A stretch of 47,300 nt of DNA, taken from the NCBI GenBank assembly GCA_964351905.1, contig CAYGPG010000014.1, forward strand, positions 1-47,300, in the 5' to 3' direction. This document shows, piece by piece, positions 1-8,893 of the stretch (positions within the stretch are counted from its first letter, which is position 1; the number at the start of each line of letters is the position of its first letter). A program made the translations under genes and the position numbers. This DNA is from GCA-2708415 sp964351905 (GTDB lineage: Bacteria; Pseudomonadota; Alphaproteobacteria; Micavibrionales; Micavibrionaceae). The notes below the pieces were generated by a model that saw only the letters and a program-made list of their open reading frames with translations, ran no database searches and had not been told where the DNA came from.

Positions 1-54
1 TTTCAAGTAACAAACTACCGCGTCAACCCAGAAGTATTGGAGAATATACGATGA
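1..54 (+). CDS. virB8: VirB8-like T4SS protein, C-terminal end only
   Basis: Frame 1 from the first base reads 17 codons ending ...NYRVNPEVLENIR and stops at TGA 52-54. That stop overlaps the virB9 ATG in the usual ATGA manner. The short peptide resembles the C-terminal strand of VirB8 inner-membrane proteins, and virB8 normally precedes virB9. The rest of the gene lies outside the window. The name rests mainly on position. Confidence 0.6.
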   Translation, partial: FQVTNYRVNPEVLENIR

Positions 55-1025
55 ATCTTAAACCCCTACTCTTAAACACAGCCATTATTTCATGTCTGTT
101 CATAAGCCCCGCATTAGCCGGAAAAGACCCAAGACCTATGACAGCAGATTCACGCGTCAAGATTGTCACCTATCATGAAAGCGATGTTTATCAAGTAAGA
201 GGTCATTACGGTTATTCAACTGTGATTGAATTATCACCTAAAGAGCGTATTGAAACCATTTCCCTTGGTGACACGCAAAGTTGGCAGGTCATGAAACCTG
301 GCAAGCCCAATATCATGTTCATTAAGCCTCTGGAAGAAGATGCGGCCACAAATATGACCGTGATTACAGATAAGAGAATGTACACTTTTGAACTAACAGC
401 AAGCCAAGCCTATTCCCACAGATCACCTGACCTGACTTTTCGATTGAAATTTCATTATGCGGATGATGCCACTCAGGAGCTTGCTTATATAGGAAGCGTA
501 TCTCAGGCACATTACAATCCATTAGAAGGAACCAATGCCACTGATCTAAATTTTGATTACAGCTATTCAGGCTCTAAAAGGTTACGCCCTGTCAGAGCCT
601 TTGATGATGGCGTTTTTACTTATTTTCAGTTTGAAGATTTTGATATCATGCCTGCTGTTTTCGCAGTCGATGAAAACGGCAATGAGCGTCTTGTCAATTT
701 TAACGTACAAGGCAAATACGTTGTCGTATCTGGACTAGGCTCTCAATTCACTTTGCGTGATGGAGATACGGCAACCTGCATCTTTAATGAAGCTTTTCCT
801 AAATCAATACAAAAACCTGAAATTGAAACTGGTGTAATTCCTTTAGTGGAGCTTGAAGAGGCATCCGAAGAAGTTGTTTTGTCTCACGCCACTCCTAAGC
901 CAACGCGGAAACCCAACATAGAAGCTATCAAGCTGGCTGAAGAGGAAGAACCTAGCTTATTTACTAAGATTTTTGGAACGCGCGAAGACATAAAATTGGC
1001 ACAAGGGCCAAAATTTAACAATTAG
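51..1025 (+). CDS. virB9: VirB9/CagX/TrbG family T4SS core protein
   Basis: Periplasmic subunit that joins VirB10 and VirB7 in the outer-membrane core complex of a type IV secretion system. The 324-aa product starts with a signal peptide (hydrophobic core residues about 5-20, ALA cleavage site near residue 23). The family's N-terminal beta domain (RPMTADSRVKIVTY...) follows, and a C-terminal domain with FDDGVFTYFQF near residues 185-195 is a VirB9 hallmark. The C-terminal 60 residues form an acidic, lysine-rich tail beyond the usual end. The gene overlaps the upstream virB8 stop by ATGA, and virB10 starts 8 bases downstream, so they are translated as one operon. Confidence 0.92.
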   Translation: MNLKPLLLNTAIISCLFISPALAGKDPRPMTADSRVKIVTYHESDVYQVRGHYGYSTVIELSPKERIETISLGDTQSWQVMKPGKPNIMFIKPLEEDAATNMTVITDKRMYTFELTASQAYSHRSPDLTFRLKFHYADDATQELAYIGSVSQAHYNPLEGTNATDLNFDYSYSGSKRLRPVRAFDDGVFTYFQFEDFDIMPAVFAVDENGNERLVNFNVQGKYVVVSGLGSQFTLRDGDTATCIFNEAFPKSIQKPEIETGVIPLVELEEASEEVVLSHATPKPTRKPNIEAIKLAEEEEPSLFTKIFGTREDIKLAQGPKFNN

Positions 1026-1033
1026 GAATTATC

Positions 1034-2188
1034 ATGAGTGATGACGATATAAACAATCCAGACAAGAATGAGTTACATGCCAAGAAGCCTATAGATGGAG
1101 ATCGTGACATCCCGTCTGTGGCTCACAGTAGAGATTTTTCCAAATTAGGAATTATTGCTTTTATTGCTGTAGGCTTGATTGCAATTATTCTGGTCGCAAA
1201 AGATGGTCTAGATAAAAACGATCCAAGGCCATTAACGGCAGCTGAAGAAATTGAATACCGCACCAGTGCGCCTTCAGGCCCCTACATTGATATTGCTGAG
1301 CCTGAATTGCCAATAGAACAACTTGTGCCCCCTATTGATGAAAGAGAGCTATATGATCCACTCGAAGCACAGCGAGAATTTCAAATGCAGCAAGAAGCCT
1401 TGCGTATGGCGCGAGAGCAAAAAAAACGCATGGAAGAGCGCAGAAGATCGCCGCAAATAATTTTTGATGAATCCAAAAACAGCCCATCTGGTGCTACCCC
1501 CGCCGTATCTTCACAAAGCGGTTCTCTTTTAGGTGGGCAGGAAGATCCCAATATCGCCTTTGCAAACCAATATGCTAATGCTGATGTTGAAACTGCTCAA
1601 GCCTCACAGTTGCAAAACCTAGAAACTCTTGTGACACAAGGGACAGTCATAGATGGCATTTTAGAAACAGCCATTCAAAGCGACTTACCGGGTATGGTTA
1701 GGGCAATCGTCAGTGAAGATGTTTATTCTTTTGATAATTCTACACTTGTGATTCCAAAAGGATCAAAACTTGTAGGCCGATACAGATCAGCCCTAACGAC
1801 AGGCCAATCCCGTGTTTTTGTGATTTGGAACCGTTTGATTAGAAGTGATGGTGTCAGTATTAATATTGGCTCATACGGAACAGATGATTTAGGGCGTAGC
1901 GGTTTAGCCGGTGTTGTTGATACCCATTTCTTTGAACGATTTGGCTCATCCGTCTTATTGTCTCTTATTGATACAGGGCTTCAGATTGGCGTCAATGCCG
2001 TTGATGATGAAGATCAAGCAACGGTAGCTCTTGAGACTGGTTCAGATTTCAGCCGTTCAGCTGAGATTGCATTAGAAAACACTATTGGGATTCCCCCTAC
2101 AGTTCATGTCCATCAAGGCTCTCGTATTAAAGTGTTTGTCGGCAAAGATTTAAATTTTTCACAAGTGGCAGGTAATGGCAGAAGATAA
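1034..2188 (+). CDS. virB10: VirB10/TrbI family T4SS channel protein
   Basis: Spans inner and outer membranes and senses ATP use by VirB11 and VirD4 in the conjugation channel. The 384-aa product has a charged cytoplasmic N-terminus, a single membrane segment near residues 37-57 (LGIIAFIAVGLIAIILVA), a proline- and glutamate-rich periplasmic linker to about residue 175, and a C-terminal TrbI beta-barrel domain. That domain carries the conserved GTVIDGILETAI and LVIPKGSKLVGRY stretches. The order virB9-virB10-virB11 is canonical. Its end overlaps virB11 by 14 bases. Confidence 0.93.
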   Translation: MSDDDINNPDKNELHAKKPIDGDRDIPSVAHSRDFSKLGIIAFIAVGLIAIILVAKDGLDKNDPRPLTAAEEIEYRTSAPSGPYIDIAEPELPIEQLVPPIDERELYDPLEAQREFQMQQEALRMAREQKKRMEERRRSPQIIFDESKNSPSGATPAVSSQSGSLLGGQEDPNIAFANQYANADVETAQASQLQNLETLVTQGTVIDGILETAIQSDLPGMVRAIVSEDVYSFDNSTLVIPKGSKLVGRYRSALTTGQSRVFVIWNRLIRSDGVSINIGSYGTDDLGRSGLAGVVDTHFFERFGSSVLLSLIDTGLQIGVNAVDDEDQATVALETGSDFSRSAEIALENTIGIPPTVHVHQGSRIKVFVGKDLNFSQVAGNGRR

Positions 2189-3233
2189 AACCATCAAGGA
2201 TATTGAGGTTGCAAACCAATCTGTTGCTTCAGCTGCGAAGCAAGAGGAAAACTCCAGTGTTTTTTTGCAACAATATCTTGGAATTTTTCAAAAATTTCTA
2301 AATGACCCCGAAGTCTCGGAAATCTGCGTTAATAAACCTGGGCAAGTATGGATTGAGCGCTCTGGCGTACCTGAAATGGAATTTGTCGAGGATTCAGAAA
2401 TTACAAATGAAATCCTATGGAGATTAGGCCGTTTAGTTGCCAATTATTCCGATCAATCTATCGCAGTTGATAAGCCTTTGCTATCGGCCTCCCTCCCCTC
2501 TGGAGAACGTATTCAATTTGCGACGCCCCCTGTCTCAAGATTTGGAGTTGCGCTTTCGATCCGTAAGCAAGTTGTAAAGGATATGAGCCTTGAAGATTAT
2601 AAGAAAATGGGCGCTTTTGATGGTTTAAAATTAAATTGTAATGCCGCACAAAAGGCCAAGAAAAAATTAGACAGTCTTTATGAGAAAGGCGCTTTTCAAG
2701 AATTTATCTCCACAGCCGCGCGCAATAAGAAAAACATTATTATTTCGGGCGGGACTTCAACGGGCAAAACAACATTATTAAACGCTGTTCTAAAAGAAAT
2801 TGATCAATCTGAGCGGATTGTAACCATTGAAGACGCACCAGAAGTTTTGCCTCATCATAAAAACCACCTCTCGCTGCTGGCCTCAAAGGGAGATCAAGGT
2901 CAAAGCCGCGTGACTATTCAAGATTTATTAGAAGCCTCGCTACGTTTTAGGCCGGATCGCGTTTTACTCGGTGAGCTTCGAGGCAAGGAAGCCTATACTT
3001 TCTTACGCGCGGTAAACACAGGGCATCCCGGCTCTATATCAACCGTTCATGCTGATACGCCACATGGGGCTATGGAGCAAATTTGTCTTATGGTCATGCA
3101 AGCCAATTTAGGATTAGATCACGATCAAATTATGGCCTATATCCGCTCTATTGTGGATATTGTAATTCAAATGAAGCGTGAAGGCGGCAAGCGTTACATC
3201 TCTGAAATCTGGTATCCAAACCATGACAAATAA
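2175..3233 (+). CDS. virB11: VirB11 T4SS hexameric ATPase
   Basis: Cytoplasmic hexameric ATPase powering pilus assembly and substrate transfer. The 352-aa product has the N-terminal domain to about residue 165, then Walker A GGTSTGKT at 192-199, the Asp box around TIEDAPEV and a Walker B-like VLLGELRGKEA. A histidine box GHPGSISTVHAD follows. Length and motif order match VirB11 rather than PilT or TadA. The start overlaps virB10 and the end overlaps virD4 by 11 bases, as expected for coupled translation. Confidence 0.95.
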   Translation: MAEDKTIKDIEVANQSVASAAKQEENSSVFLQQYLGIFQKFLNDPEVSEICVNKPGQVWIERSGVPEMEFVEDSEITNEILWRLGRLVANYSDQSIAVDKPLLSASLPSGERIQFATPPVSRFGVALSIRKQVVKDMSLEDYKKMGAFDGLKLNCNAAQKAKKKLDSLYEKGAFQEFISTAARNKKNIIISGGTSTGKTTLLNAVLKEIDQSERIVTIEDAPEVLPHHKNHLSLLASKGDQGQSRVTIQDLLEASLRFRPDRVLLGELRGKEAYTFLRAVNTGHPGSISTVHADTPHGAMEQICLMVMQANLGLDHDQIMAYIRSIVDIVIQMKREGGKRYISEIWYPNHDK

Positions 3234-5025
3234 TAAAGTCATCTATGCTCTAGCTGGACTATTCGGTTTACTGTTTTATTTCTACGCAGTGTCTTTAATG
3301 TACTGCCTCTTAGCCAAAATCCCATTGGAAGCAGCTAGCCCTTTCTTTATATTTTCGGTGTTCGCAAGCCCTATTACAGATCAGATTCAATCACGGCTCT
3401 TTGTCGCTTTTGGCGCCCCTGTTGTAGCTTTGATTTTTGTTGGCGGCCAACTTTATGAGACATTATTTAATGATAAAGACCAATTTGGTAAAGCCAGATG
3501 GGGAAGTCTACGCGATTTAAGAAAAGCAAAACTCTTAGAAAAAGATGGCCTGATTGTTGGCAAATATAACGGCCAGTATCTCATGAGCAATTTGCCAACG
3601 CATTCAATCTGTGTTGCCCCTACAAGGTCAGGAAAAGGCGTCGGAATAGTCGTTCCTAATTTATTGGCATGGAAAGGTTCGGTCATATGCTTTGATGTAA
3701 AACATGAAAACTATAGAAAAACAGCGGGCTTCCGTGCAGCTCATGGCCAAAAAGTGTTTATGTGGTCGCCAATGGATGAAAATCTCAAATCTCATAGATA
3801 TAACCCGCTAGATGCAGTAAGCGATAATCCACACCAACAGGTCAGCGATCTTCAAGTTATTGCGCGAATTTTAATTCAAGACCCACCCAAGAGTGACCCA
3901 GTTTGGGCATCAGAGGCGCGCGCACTTTTTGTAGGGCTAGCTCTATATGTCTTAGATAGCGCTGAAATGCCTTCAACGATCGGAGCAATCAATAGGCTTT
4001 TGGGAACCGAAGCCGATCTAGGGGATGTATGCCGTCATATTGTTAAAAAGCATCCTGAGTTAACCGCAGCCGTCAAAAAATCACTCATGAATTTTGCCAA
4101 CAAAGCCGCTAAGGAGCGCAGCGGTGTTAAATCCTCCCTTAATCAGGCAATCAACCTATGGGACAATCCTTTAATTGATGCAGCAACATCAGCAACCGAT
4201 TTTAAGATCGAGGATCTTCGTAGAGAAAAAATGTCAATTTACGTTGGTGTCTTAACGGGGCAGATTGAAACATTAACCCCCCTGCTCCGCATTTTCTTTG
4301 AACAAATTATTACAAAACTCTCCATGAAGGAGCCTGATGAAAGCGAACCTCATAAGGTTTTAATGCTGCTCGATGAATTTCACATGCTTGGCCGCATTGA
4401 TTCCATGACGACCGCATTTACACTGCTGGCTGGCTATAATGTTCGCGTAATGGCTGTGGTTCAGTCATTAAATTGGCTCGACGTTACCTATGATCGTGAC
4501 AAAAGAAACGGAATTTTATCCTGTTGCGCTCATCAAATATTTTTTGCAACCAATGATCTTGCAACAGCGCAATATGTATCTGAATCCTGCGGTAATCAAA
4601 CGATTGACGCCGTATCTAAATCGAAACGAAAATCCATGAAATATGAAGCTCCTACTCATAATACATCACAGCGGGGAACGCCGCTTATCGCCAAGCATGA
4701 AATGAGAGACTTTAATATCAATGAGCAAATTATTCTTGTTGAAGGCTCACAGCCCATAAAATGTAAGAAAATTGAATATTACAAAGACAAAGCTTTCAAA
4801 GATCGAGAAGTGCCTCCTCCGGCAGTTCCAGAACTTATAATCAGCGATAATGCCATTCCGTATTTTGACATTCAATCAGATCAAAATTCTAAAGCTCAGG
4901 AACAAGACCCCAATCAAACAGAGATTAATTATAATCCCCCCGAAGATTTGACAGACGGGATACCAGATTTGAAGCAAGAAGATGAACTCGAAGTTATGAA
5001 GCGCTTATCAGGTAATTTGAAATAG
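3223..5025 (+). CDS. virD4: VirD4/TraG type IV coupling protein
   Basis: Inner-membrane ATPase that brings the relaxase-DNA complex to the secretion channel. The ATG at 3223 is chosen because it begins MTNNKVIYALAG and lies just before the virB11 stop; an in-frame ATG at 3178 lies inside virB11. The 600-aa product has two N-terminal membrane segments (about 7-30 and 62-76), Walker A PTRSGKGVG near 133-141, Walker B LMLLDEFHMLGR and the TraG/VirD4 C-terminal ATPase fold. The last 80 residues are acidic and low in complexity. It is the last + strand conjugation gene here and converges on the relaxase operon. Confidence 0.94.
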   Translation: MTNNKVIYALAGLFGLLFYFYAVSLMYCLLAKIPLEAASPFFIFSVFASPITDQIQSRLFVAFGAPVVALIFVGGQLYETLFNDKDQFGKARWGSLRDLRKAKLLEKDGLIVGKYNGQYLMSNLPTHSICVAPTRSGKGVGIVVPNLLAWKGSVICFDVKHENYRKTAGFRAAHGQKVFMWSPMDENLKSHRYNPLDAVSDNPHQQVSDLQVIARILIQDPPKSDPVWASEARALFVGLALYVLDSAEMPSTIGAINRLLGTEADLGDVCRHIVKKHPELTAAVKKSLMNFANKAAKERSGVKSSLNQAINLWDNPLIDAATSATDFKIEDLRREKMSIYVGVLTGQIETLTPLLRIFFEQIITKLSMKEPDESEPHKVLMLLDEFHMLGRIDSMTTAFTLLAGYNVRVMAVVQSLNWLDVTYDRDKRNGILSCCAHQIFFATNDLATAQYVSESCGNQTIDAVSKSKRKSMKYEAPTHNTSQRGTPLIAKHEMRDFNINEQIILVEGSQPIKCKKIEYYKDKAFKDREVPPPAVPELIISDNAIPYFDIQSDQNSKAQEQDPNQTEINYNPPEDLTDGIPDLKQEDELEVMKRLSGNLK

Positions 5026-5038
5026 CGTTCTGAACAAA

Positions 5039-5338
5039 TTATATAGATTGCCAAATCCACACACCAATTAATCCAAGTGAGCCCCAGAATATAGCCATAA
5101 AGAAGGCAACACGAATAAAGATGCCTAGTGCGCCAAGAACACCGCCAACAATAATGGATGGAACAATAGTAGCCGTAAACCTTGCCCATTTTGGCCATTC
5201 ATCGGGAATAAACTCTTGAAGATTATAACCAGTAAAGCCGGCAGCAATGATAAAGACCCAGAAGCTCCAGACGCTAATAGCGTGAACTTCGTATTCTTCT
5301 TCATCCATAAAATCATCGCCAACGCGTCTGTATGCCAT
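5039..5338 (-). CDS. small membrane protein of the mobilisation operon
   Basis: 99 aa. A charged N-terminus (MAYRRVGDDFMDEEEYEVHA) precedes three hydrophobic stretches, about residues 22-38, 55-70 and 73-97. I recognise no family. It is the third gene after the relaxase and the ribbon-helix-helix gene, 11 bases from the latter. It has an excellent ribosome binding site (TAGGAGG about 7 bases before ATG). The position suggests a mobilisation or entry-exclusion accessory role, but nothing in the sequence proves it. An overlapping frame at 5125-5322 is a shadow. Confidence 0.75.
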   Translation of the reverse strand: MAYRRVGDDFMDEEEYEVHAISVWSFWVFIIAAGFTGYNLQEFIPDEWPKWARFTATIVPSIIVGGVLGALGIFIRVAFFMAIFWGSLGLIGVWIWQSI

Positions 5339-5349
5339 GATTAAACCTC

Positions 5350-5763
5350 CTAATCCCGATCAGATAGAGGTTTTAGCTCGCCCATACCGCGCACGATGGT
5401 TTCCATGAAGGAATCCAGACGCGCATTCGCTTCGACCTCTTTTGGGGTTTTATCATCTTCTGGAATGGAAGGATGATGCATGAAAAACTCATGGGTGAAT
5501 TTTAAGATCAGCTCTTGGATAAAAGCCATATCTCTTGCACTTTTTTTACGGTGTGATGCCAGGGACGCAGAGAATTGGTTATAGAGTTTCACCAAATCAG
5601 CATCCCGATCATTTCTATGTTCAGGAAACATTGCATAGCGTAGCCCATCATTGGTAATCGCTGATACATTAGGGTTATGAGAGGCTTTCATTTGCTTCTC
5701 TAATGCTTCCCACACATCTTCATCAAAATAGACTGTTTTTTGAACACGTTTTGCTTTTGCCAT
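5350..5763 (-). CDS. ribbon-helix-helix relaxosome accessory protein (MobC/CopG-like)
   Basis: 137 aa. The N-terminal 45 residues fit a ribbon-helix-helix DNA-binding fold: a basic strand RVQKTVYFDEDVWEALEKQM followed by a second helix. A helical C-terminus probably mediates oligomerisation. It starts two bases after the relaxase stop codon, so the two are translated together. Such proteins next to relaxases bind oriT, help strand opening and repress the operon. That role is inferred from position and fold type; I cannot assign a named subfamily. The repeats at 7905-7959 are candidate targets. Confidence 0.75.
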   Translation of the reverse strand: MAKAKRVQKTVYFDEDVWEALEKQMKASHNPNVSAITNDGLRYAMFPEHRNDRDADLVKLYNQFSASLASHRKKSARDMAFIQELILKFTHEFFMHHPSIPEDDKTPKEVEANARLDSFMETIVRGMGELKPLSDRD

Positions 5764-5765
5764 TT

Positions 5766-7898
5766 TTATAGTTCTCTTTCTTGATCTTTATCGTTTGCAC
5801 GCGCCTGTTCTTGTTGTTTGGCTTGCTCTGCCGCTTTCATTTGGAAAGTGCCGCGTTCAAGCTCATTAAAGATGATTTTTGACCCCTTATCTATTTTAGG
5901 TGCTTTATCCAATCGCGCCATTTGCAAATCCTTGCCTTGCATCACAACAGCCCATTTACCACTTTCAAGCTCTGTATGACCCAAATAGGTATATTCTTTA
6001 TTAGCATCGACTTTTTGAGCTTTAAACTCTAATCCTGCTTTTGTAGCTAAGAATTTACCTTCCTGATGCACTTCCATGACTGTTAGATCACGTAAAGCCG
6101 TCTTTCTGAGGGCAAAATCACCATTGGACTGAATAAGCGCAAGATTGTTTTTCACAAGCCAGTCTTGACGTTTTTTCAACGCTTTTTCTAAATTCTCATC
6201 ACTATGAGTAATGCCTGATTTTGATCGAGAACGCGCATGTAGTTCTTTATCGAGCCATGTTTTCTTGGCCGCATCGGTTAAATCTTCTGGCGCATGGGCA
6301 GATAAAACATCCAGTTTTGGATAGAAGCGCTTTTTCTCACGCGCATTGATTTTGGCTGATATTTCCTTGCCCTTCTCTATAACATCGTCTGGCACTTTAT
6401 ATCTCCCCTGCCCCATATCAACGACAGCTTCATTTTGCTCTAGTGTTTCAATTCGTTTGATGTGAGAAGCTAAATATCCCTCCCTGGCATCTTCTTCGAT
6501 GTAATTCTGCTCTTTTTCGATATAAAGGCGATGCTTCTCAATATCGTAAATACCGTCATTTTGGCGTGCAATCAGGTTGATATTGTAATCTGCACGACCG
6601 CTAGACTGATCGAATGGCCGCACACGTATTAAAGCACCCTTATCTAATTTCTCGTAATTGAATGGCTCACCAACTGGCACATAATGTTTTCCGCCGCCGA
6701 GAGCTTCAACAACAATATATTTTTTATCGGTTAATTCATCAGCTGGCCCTCTATCAAGAACGCGCCCCTCTATCGTGGCCCCCTCGCCCGCTTTGAGTGA
6801 ATACACCTCCAAATCATCAAGCTCTCCATCCAATCTATTATAAAGCTGCTTAATAACATCATTACGTGTGGCTATCTTATAGAGAACATCTTGATAATCT
6901 TCCTTCAATGTAAAGACACCAGGAGGATCTTCTTTTGCCAATCCTGCTGTTTCAAGATAGCGCAAACGCCCTTTCAATGAGGCTTCATAATGAGCCGATT
7001 TATCAAAATTATTCTCTTTGCGAACATCAACAACACGATCTTCATTTGCCTGTTTTTCGATGAAACGATCCAAAGAAGTGACCCTTAAAGCATCAACTTC
7101 CTTCTCAATAGATTTCTGAATATCATCTAAACTACGCTCACCCAAAAGTTCTGTTGCAATTTCTTGAGCGCGTGCGCGAATACCAAAAGCAATGTAATCT
7201 CGCCCTATAACCAGATCTTCGCCGCGCGCATCCTTACCCCGAATTATGACATGGGCATGGGTATCATCAGTGTCATAATGGACAGCCCCCACCCACTCCA
7301 ATTTGGTTTTCAAATCACGCTCGACGCGCTTCATGACCTTACGAACATAGCCCTGAAAATCTTCGATATCTTCGCCGCGCTCCGGGGAGATAATCATCCG
7401 AAAGTGATGGCGGTCATTTTTGCATAACTCAAAAAAATCTTGGCGGGTTAAAGACTCGTTTTCACCATCAAAGAGGAATGCTTGCTCGCCATCCTTACCG
7501 GCTTTTTTACGGCTAATATAATGGATATGGTGATAGAGATTTTGGCCGCCGCTGCCTGCACCGACCCCTACTCCTTTTGTCTTGTTTTTAACGGGATTGA
7601 TCTTCACCACTACGCGCTGCGCTGATGCCATTCCTGCAAATGAGTTGCCGCGTAAGATACCATTCCGGCGTTTAATCCTCGATGGCCCCGATGATCTATG
7701 GCCATGACGATTGAGCTTTTTGAAGAAGGCTTTTCTTGGGCTATCTCTGGTCACAACAAGAGAACGGGCAGCTTCAATGCCGCCTGTATCTTCCTCATTA
7801 TTGAGCCTGTCTAAGAACATTCTTTTTGCCTTTTCTTGTCGCAAAGCCCTGCCTGTTTGCAGAGAAAATACGGAACTATCTACTCTTTCACTATACAA
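5766..7898 (-). CDS. VirD2-like relaxase with C-terminal DUF3363-type region
   Basis: Nicks oriT, stays bound to the 5' end and pilots the strand through the T4SS. The relaxase fold spans about residues 95-230. It has tyrosines in NLYHHIHYISRKK (Y122/Y127), NDRHHFRMIISPE near 161-173, and the metal-binding motif HYDTDDTHAHVIIRG at 207-221, of the HxDxxHxHxxxRG form seen in VirD2-like enzymes. The long C-terminus (250-710) matches the DUF3363 relaxase group in layout. The frame opens with TTG at 7898, which lacks a ribosome site. The first ATG, at 7820, is preceded by AAAAGG at good distance and may be the true start. Confidence 0.9.
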   Translation of the reverse strand: MYSERVDSSVFSLQTGRALRQEKAKRMFLDRLNNEEDTGGIEAARSLVVTRDSPRKAFFKKLNRHGHRSSGPSRIKRRNGILRGNSFAGMASAQRVVVKINPVKNKTKGVGVGAGSGGQNLYHHIHYISRKKAGKDGEQAFLFDGENESLTRQDFFELCKNDRHHFRMIISPERGEDIEDFQGYVRKVMKRVERDLKTKLEWVGAVHYDTDDTHAHVIIRGKDARGEDLVIGRDYIAFGIRARAQEIATELLGERSLDDIQKSIEKEVDALRVTSLDRFIEKQANEDRVVDVRKENNFDKSAHYEASLKGRLRYLETAGLAKEDPPGVFTLKEDYQDVLYKIATRNDVIKQLYNRLDGELDDLEVYSLKAGEGATIEGRVLDRGPADELTDKKYIVVEALGGGKHYVPVGEPFNYEKLDKGALIRVRPFDQSSGRADYNINLIARQNDGIYDIEKHRLYIEKEQNYIEEDAREGYLASHIKRIETLEQNEAVVDMGQGRYKVPDDVIEKGKEISAKINAREKKRFYPKLDVLSAHAPEDLTDAAKKTWLDKELHARSRSKSGITHSDENLEKALKKRQDWLVKNNLALIQSNGDFALRKTALRDLTVMEVHQEGKFLATKAGLEFKAQKVDANKEYTYLGHTELESGKWAVVMQGKDLQMARLDKAPKIDKGSKIIFNELERGTFQMKAAEQAKQQEQARANDKDQEREL

Positions 7899-7904
7899 CT
7901 TAAA

Positions 7905-7959
7905 TAAACTTATTGCAAGTAAATTAAACTTATAATAAATACAACAATAACAATAAGTT
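7905..7959. repeat. TAAACTTAT direct repeats and inverted copy upstream of the relaxase
   Basis: TAAACTTAT occurs at 7905-7913 and 7925-7933, exactly 20 bp apart (about two helical turns). AACTTATTG at 7907-7915 is repeated in inverted form as CAATAAGTT at 7951-7959. The surroundings are very AT-rich. It sits just upstream of the relaxase gene, where oriT and the operator of a relaxosome accessory protein are often found. I see no nic consensus I can name. Confidence 0.45.
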
Positions 7960-8152
7960 CATATAAATATAATTTATATCTTTTATCTTGTCTTAATATA
8001 ATTATCTCCACCACAAACAATACCATCCATCTTTATCACTATCTATCCTCTATCGCCCTTCCACACTTTTCCGTTTTCAAATCTATGTAACTGGAAGCAC
8101 TGAACGCACAAAAAAACTCTGACCTTTAAGAGCCTGAGTTTCATTTGCGATA

Positions 8153-8181
8153 AGAAAAAAGCCCCTCATTGCGAGGGGCTT
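8153..8181 (-). terminator. Rho-independent terminator of the DUF736 gene
   Basis: On the minus strand a perfect GCCCCTC/GAGGGGC stem (8161-8167 with 8173-8179), extended by two A-T pairs with a 5-base loop, is followed by six T. It lies just past the DUF736 stop codon. Confidence 0.9.
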
Positions 8182-8187
8182 GGTTCG

Positions 8188-8493
8188 TTAGTCTTGGCGA
8201 GACCAGATAAGAATATATTGGTCGTCTTTTTGAACCAGGTTGGCGTAAATCGGATTTGGAAATTCCGGTGCGTCAATCTGTACGGAGACATAAGGATTTT
8301 GATTATCGCTAATCTTATTCCATCCCGCCCCTGCTTCGAAGCTACCGATTTTTGCTCTGAAATCAGGCTTGTTATCGTTGGCATCGAGATCGCCGATTGG
8401 CTGTAATTTGAGGTGGACATTTAGGGTCGCTGTTTTCAACTTTCCTTCAAAACTTCCATTCTCTTGCTTTTTCATATTTGCTATAATTGACAT
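8188..8493 (-). CDS. DUF736 family protein
   Basis: 101 aa. The product has the DUF736 layout: an N-terminal strand with GSFEGKLKTATLNVHLKLQPI, a middle DNKPDFRAKIGSFEAGAGWNKIS, and the terminal PIYANLVQ...YILIWSRQD. DUF736 proteins are short, probably beta-rich, and very common on alphaproteobacterial plasmids and ICEs near conjugation genes; their function is unknown. It stands alone, with an AAGGA ribosome site and a strong terminator. An inverted repeat GAACAAC/GTTGCTC with one mismatch near 8521-8539 may be its operator. Confidence 0.9.
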   Translation of the reverse strand: MSIIANMKKQENGSFEGKLKTATLNVHLKLQPIGDLDANDNKPDFRAKIGSFEAGAGWNKISDNQNPYVSVQIDAPEFPNPIYANLVQKDDQYILIWSRQD

Positions 8494-8804
8494 TGTATTT
8501 TCCTTTTAATTTTACTCTTAGAACAACACCTTGTTGCTCTTTCTTATGGCGTAAAAATTCACTGGCCGCGTTCGACGCGTCACAGAGTAAATTTGTTTTC
8601 CGCGAGGAATTTATCGCTTGCGATAAAGGGGAAATTTATTCTTGACGCATAGGCGAAGGCAGGTCAGTTAAATTAGCCAATCTAGAAAGGCATAAGGCTG
8701 TTTGGGCGGTAAATTATTAAACGGCAAATGCTTTAGGGCAATTTCTTATATGATGTAACAAATATTGGTTTTTAAGTAGGTGAGCGCCCCTATTCTCCTC
8801 ATAT
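8494..8804. other. gene-free stretch between DUF736 and the hydrolase gene
   Basis: I find no convincing ORF. It holds a perfect 16-bp palindrome TTATCGCTTGCGATAA (8611-8626) inside AATTTAT...AAATTTAT flanks, and the likely promoter region of the - strand DUF736 gene. Nothing else stands out. Confidence 0.5.
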
Positions 8805-8845
8805 AAAAAAAGCCACACTAGCAACGATCACCAGCATGACTTTTT
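8805..8845 (-). terminator. Terminator of the alpha/beta hydrolase gene
   Basis: As minus-strand RNA, 8831-8845 pairs over 15 positions with 8807-8821, including several G-U pairs, and the stem is followed by seven U. It pairs fully only as minus-strand RNA, which fixes the direction and fits the upstream hydrolase stop at 8894. Confidence 0.75.
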
Positions 8846-8893
8846 AAAATCGGTATTTGATAAGAACCGGCAGGAATCTCTCGAAACTTATAT

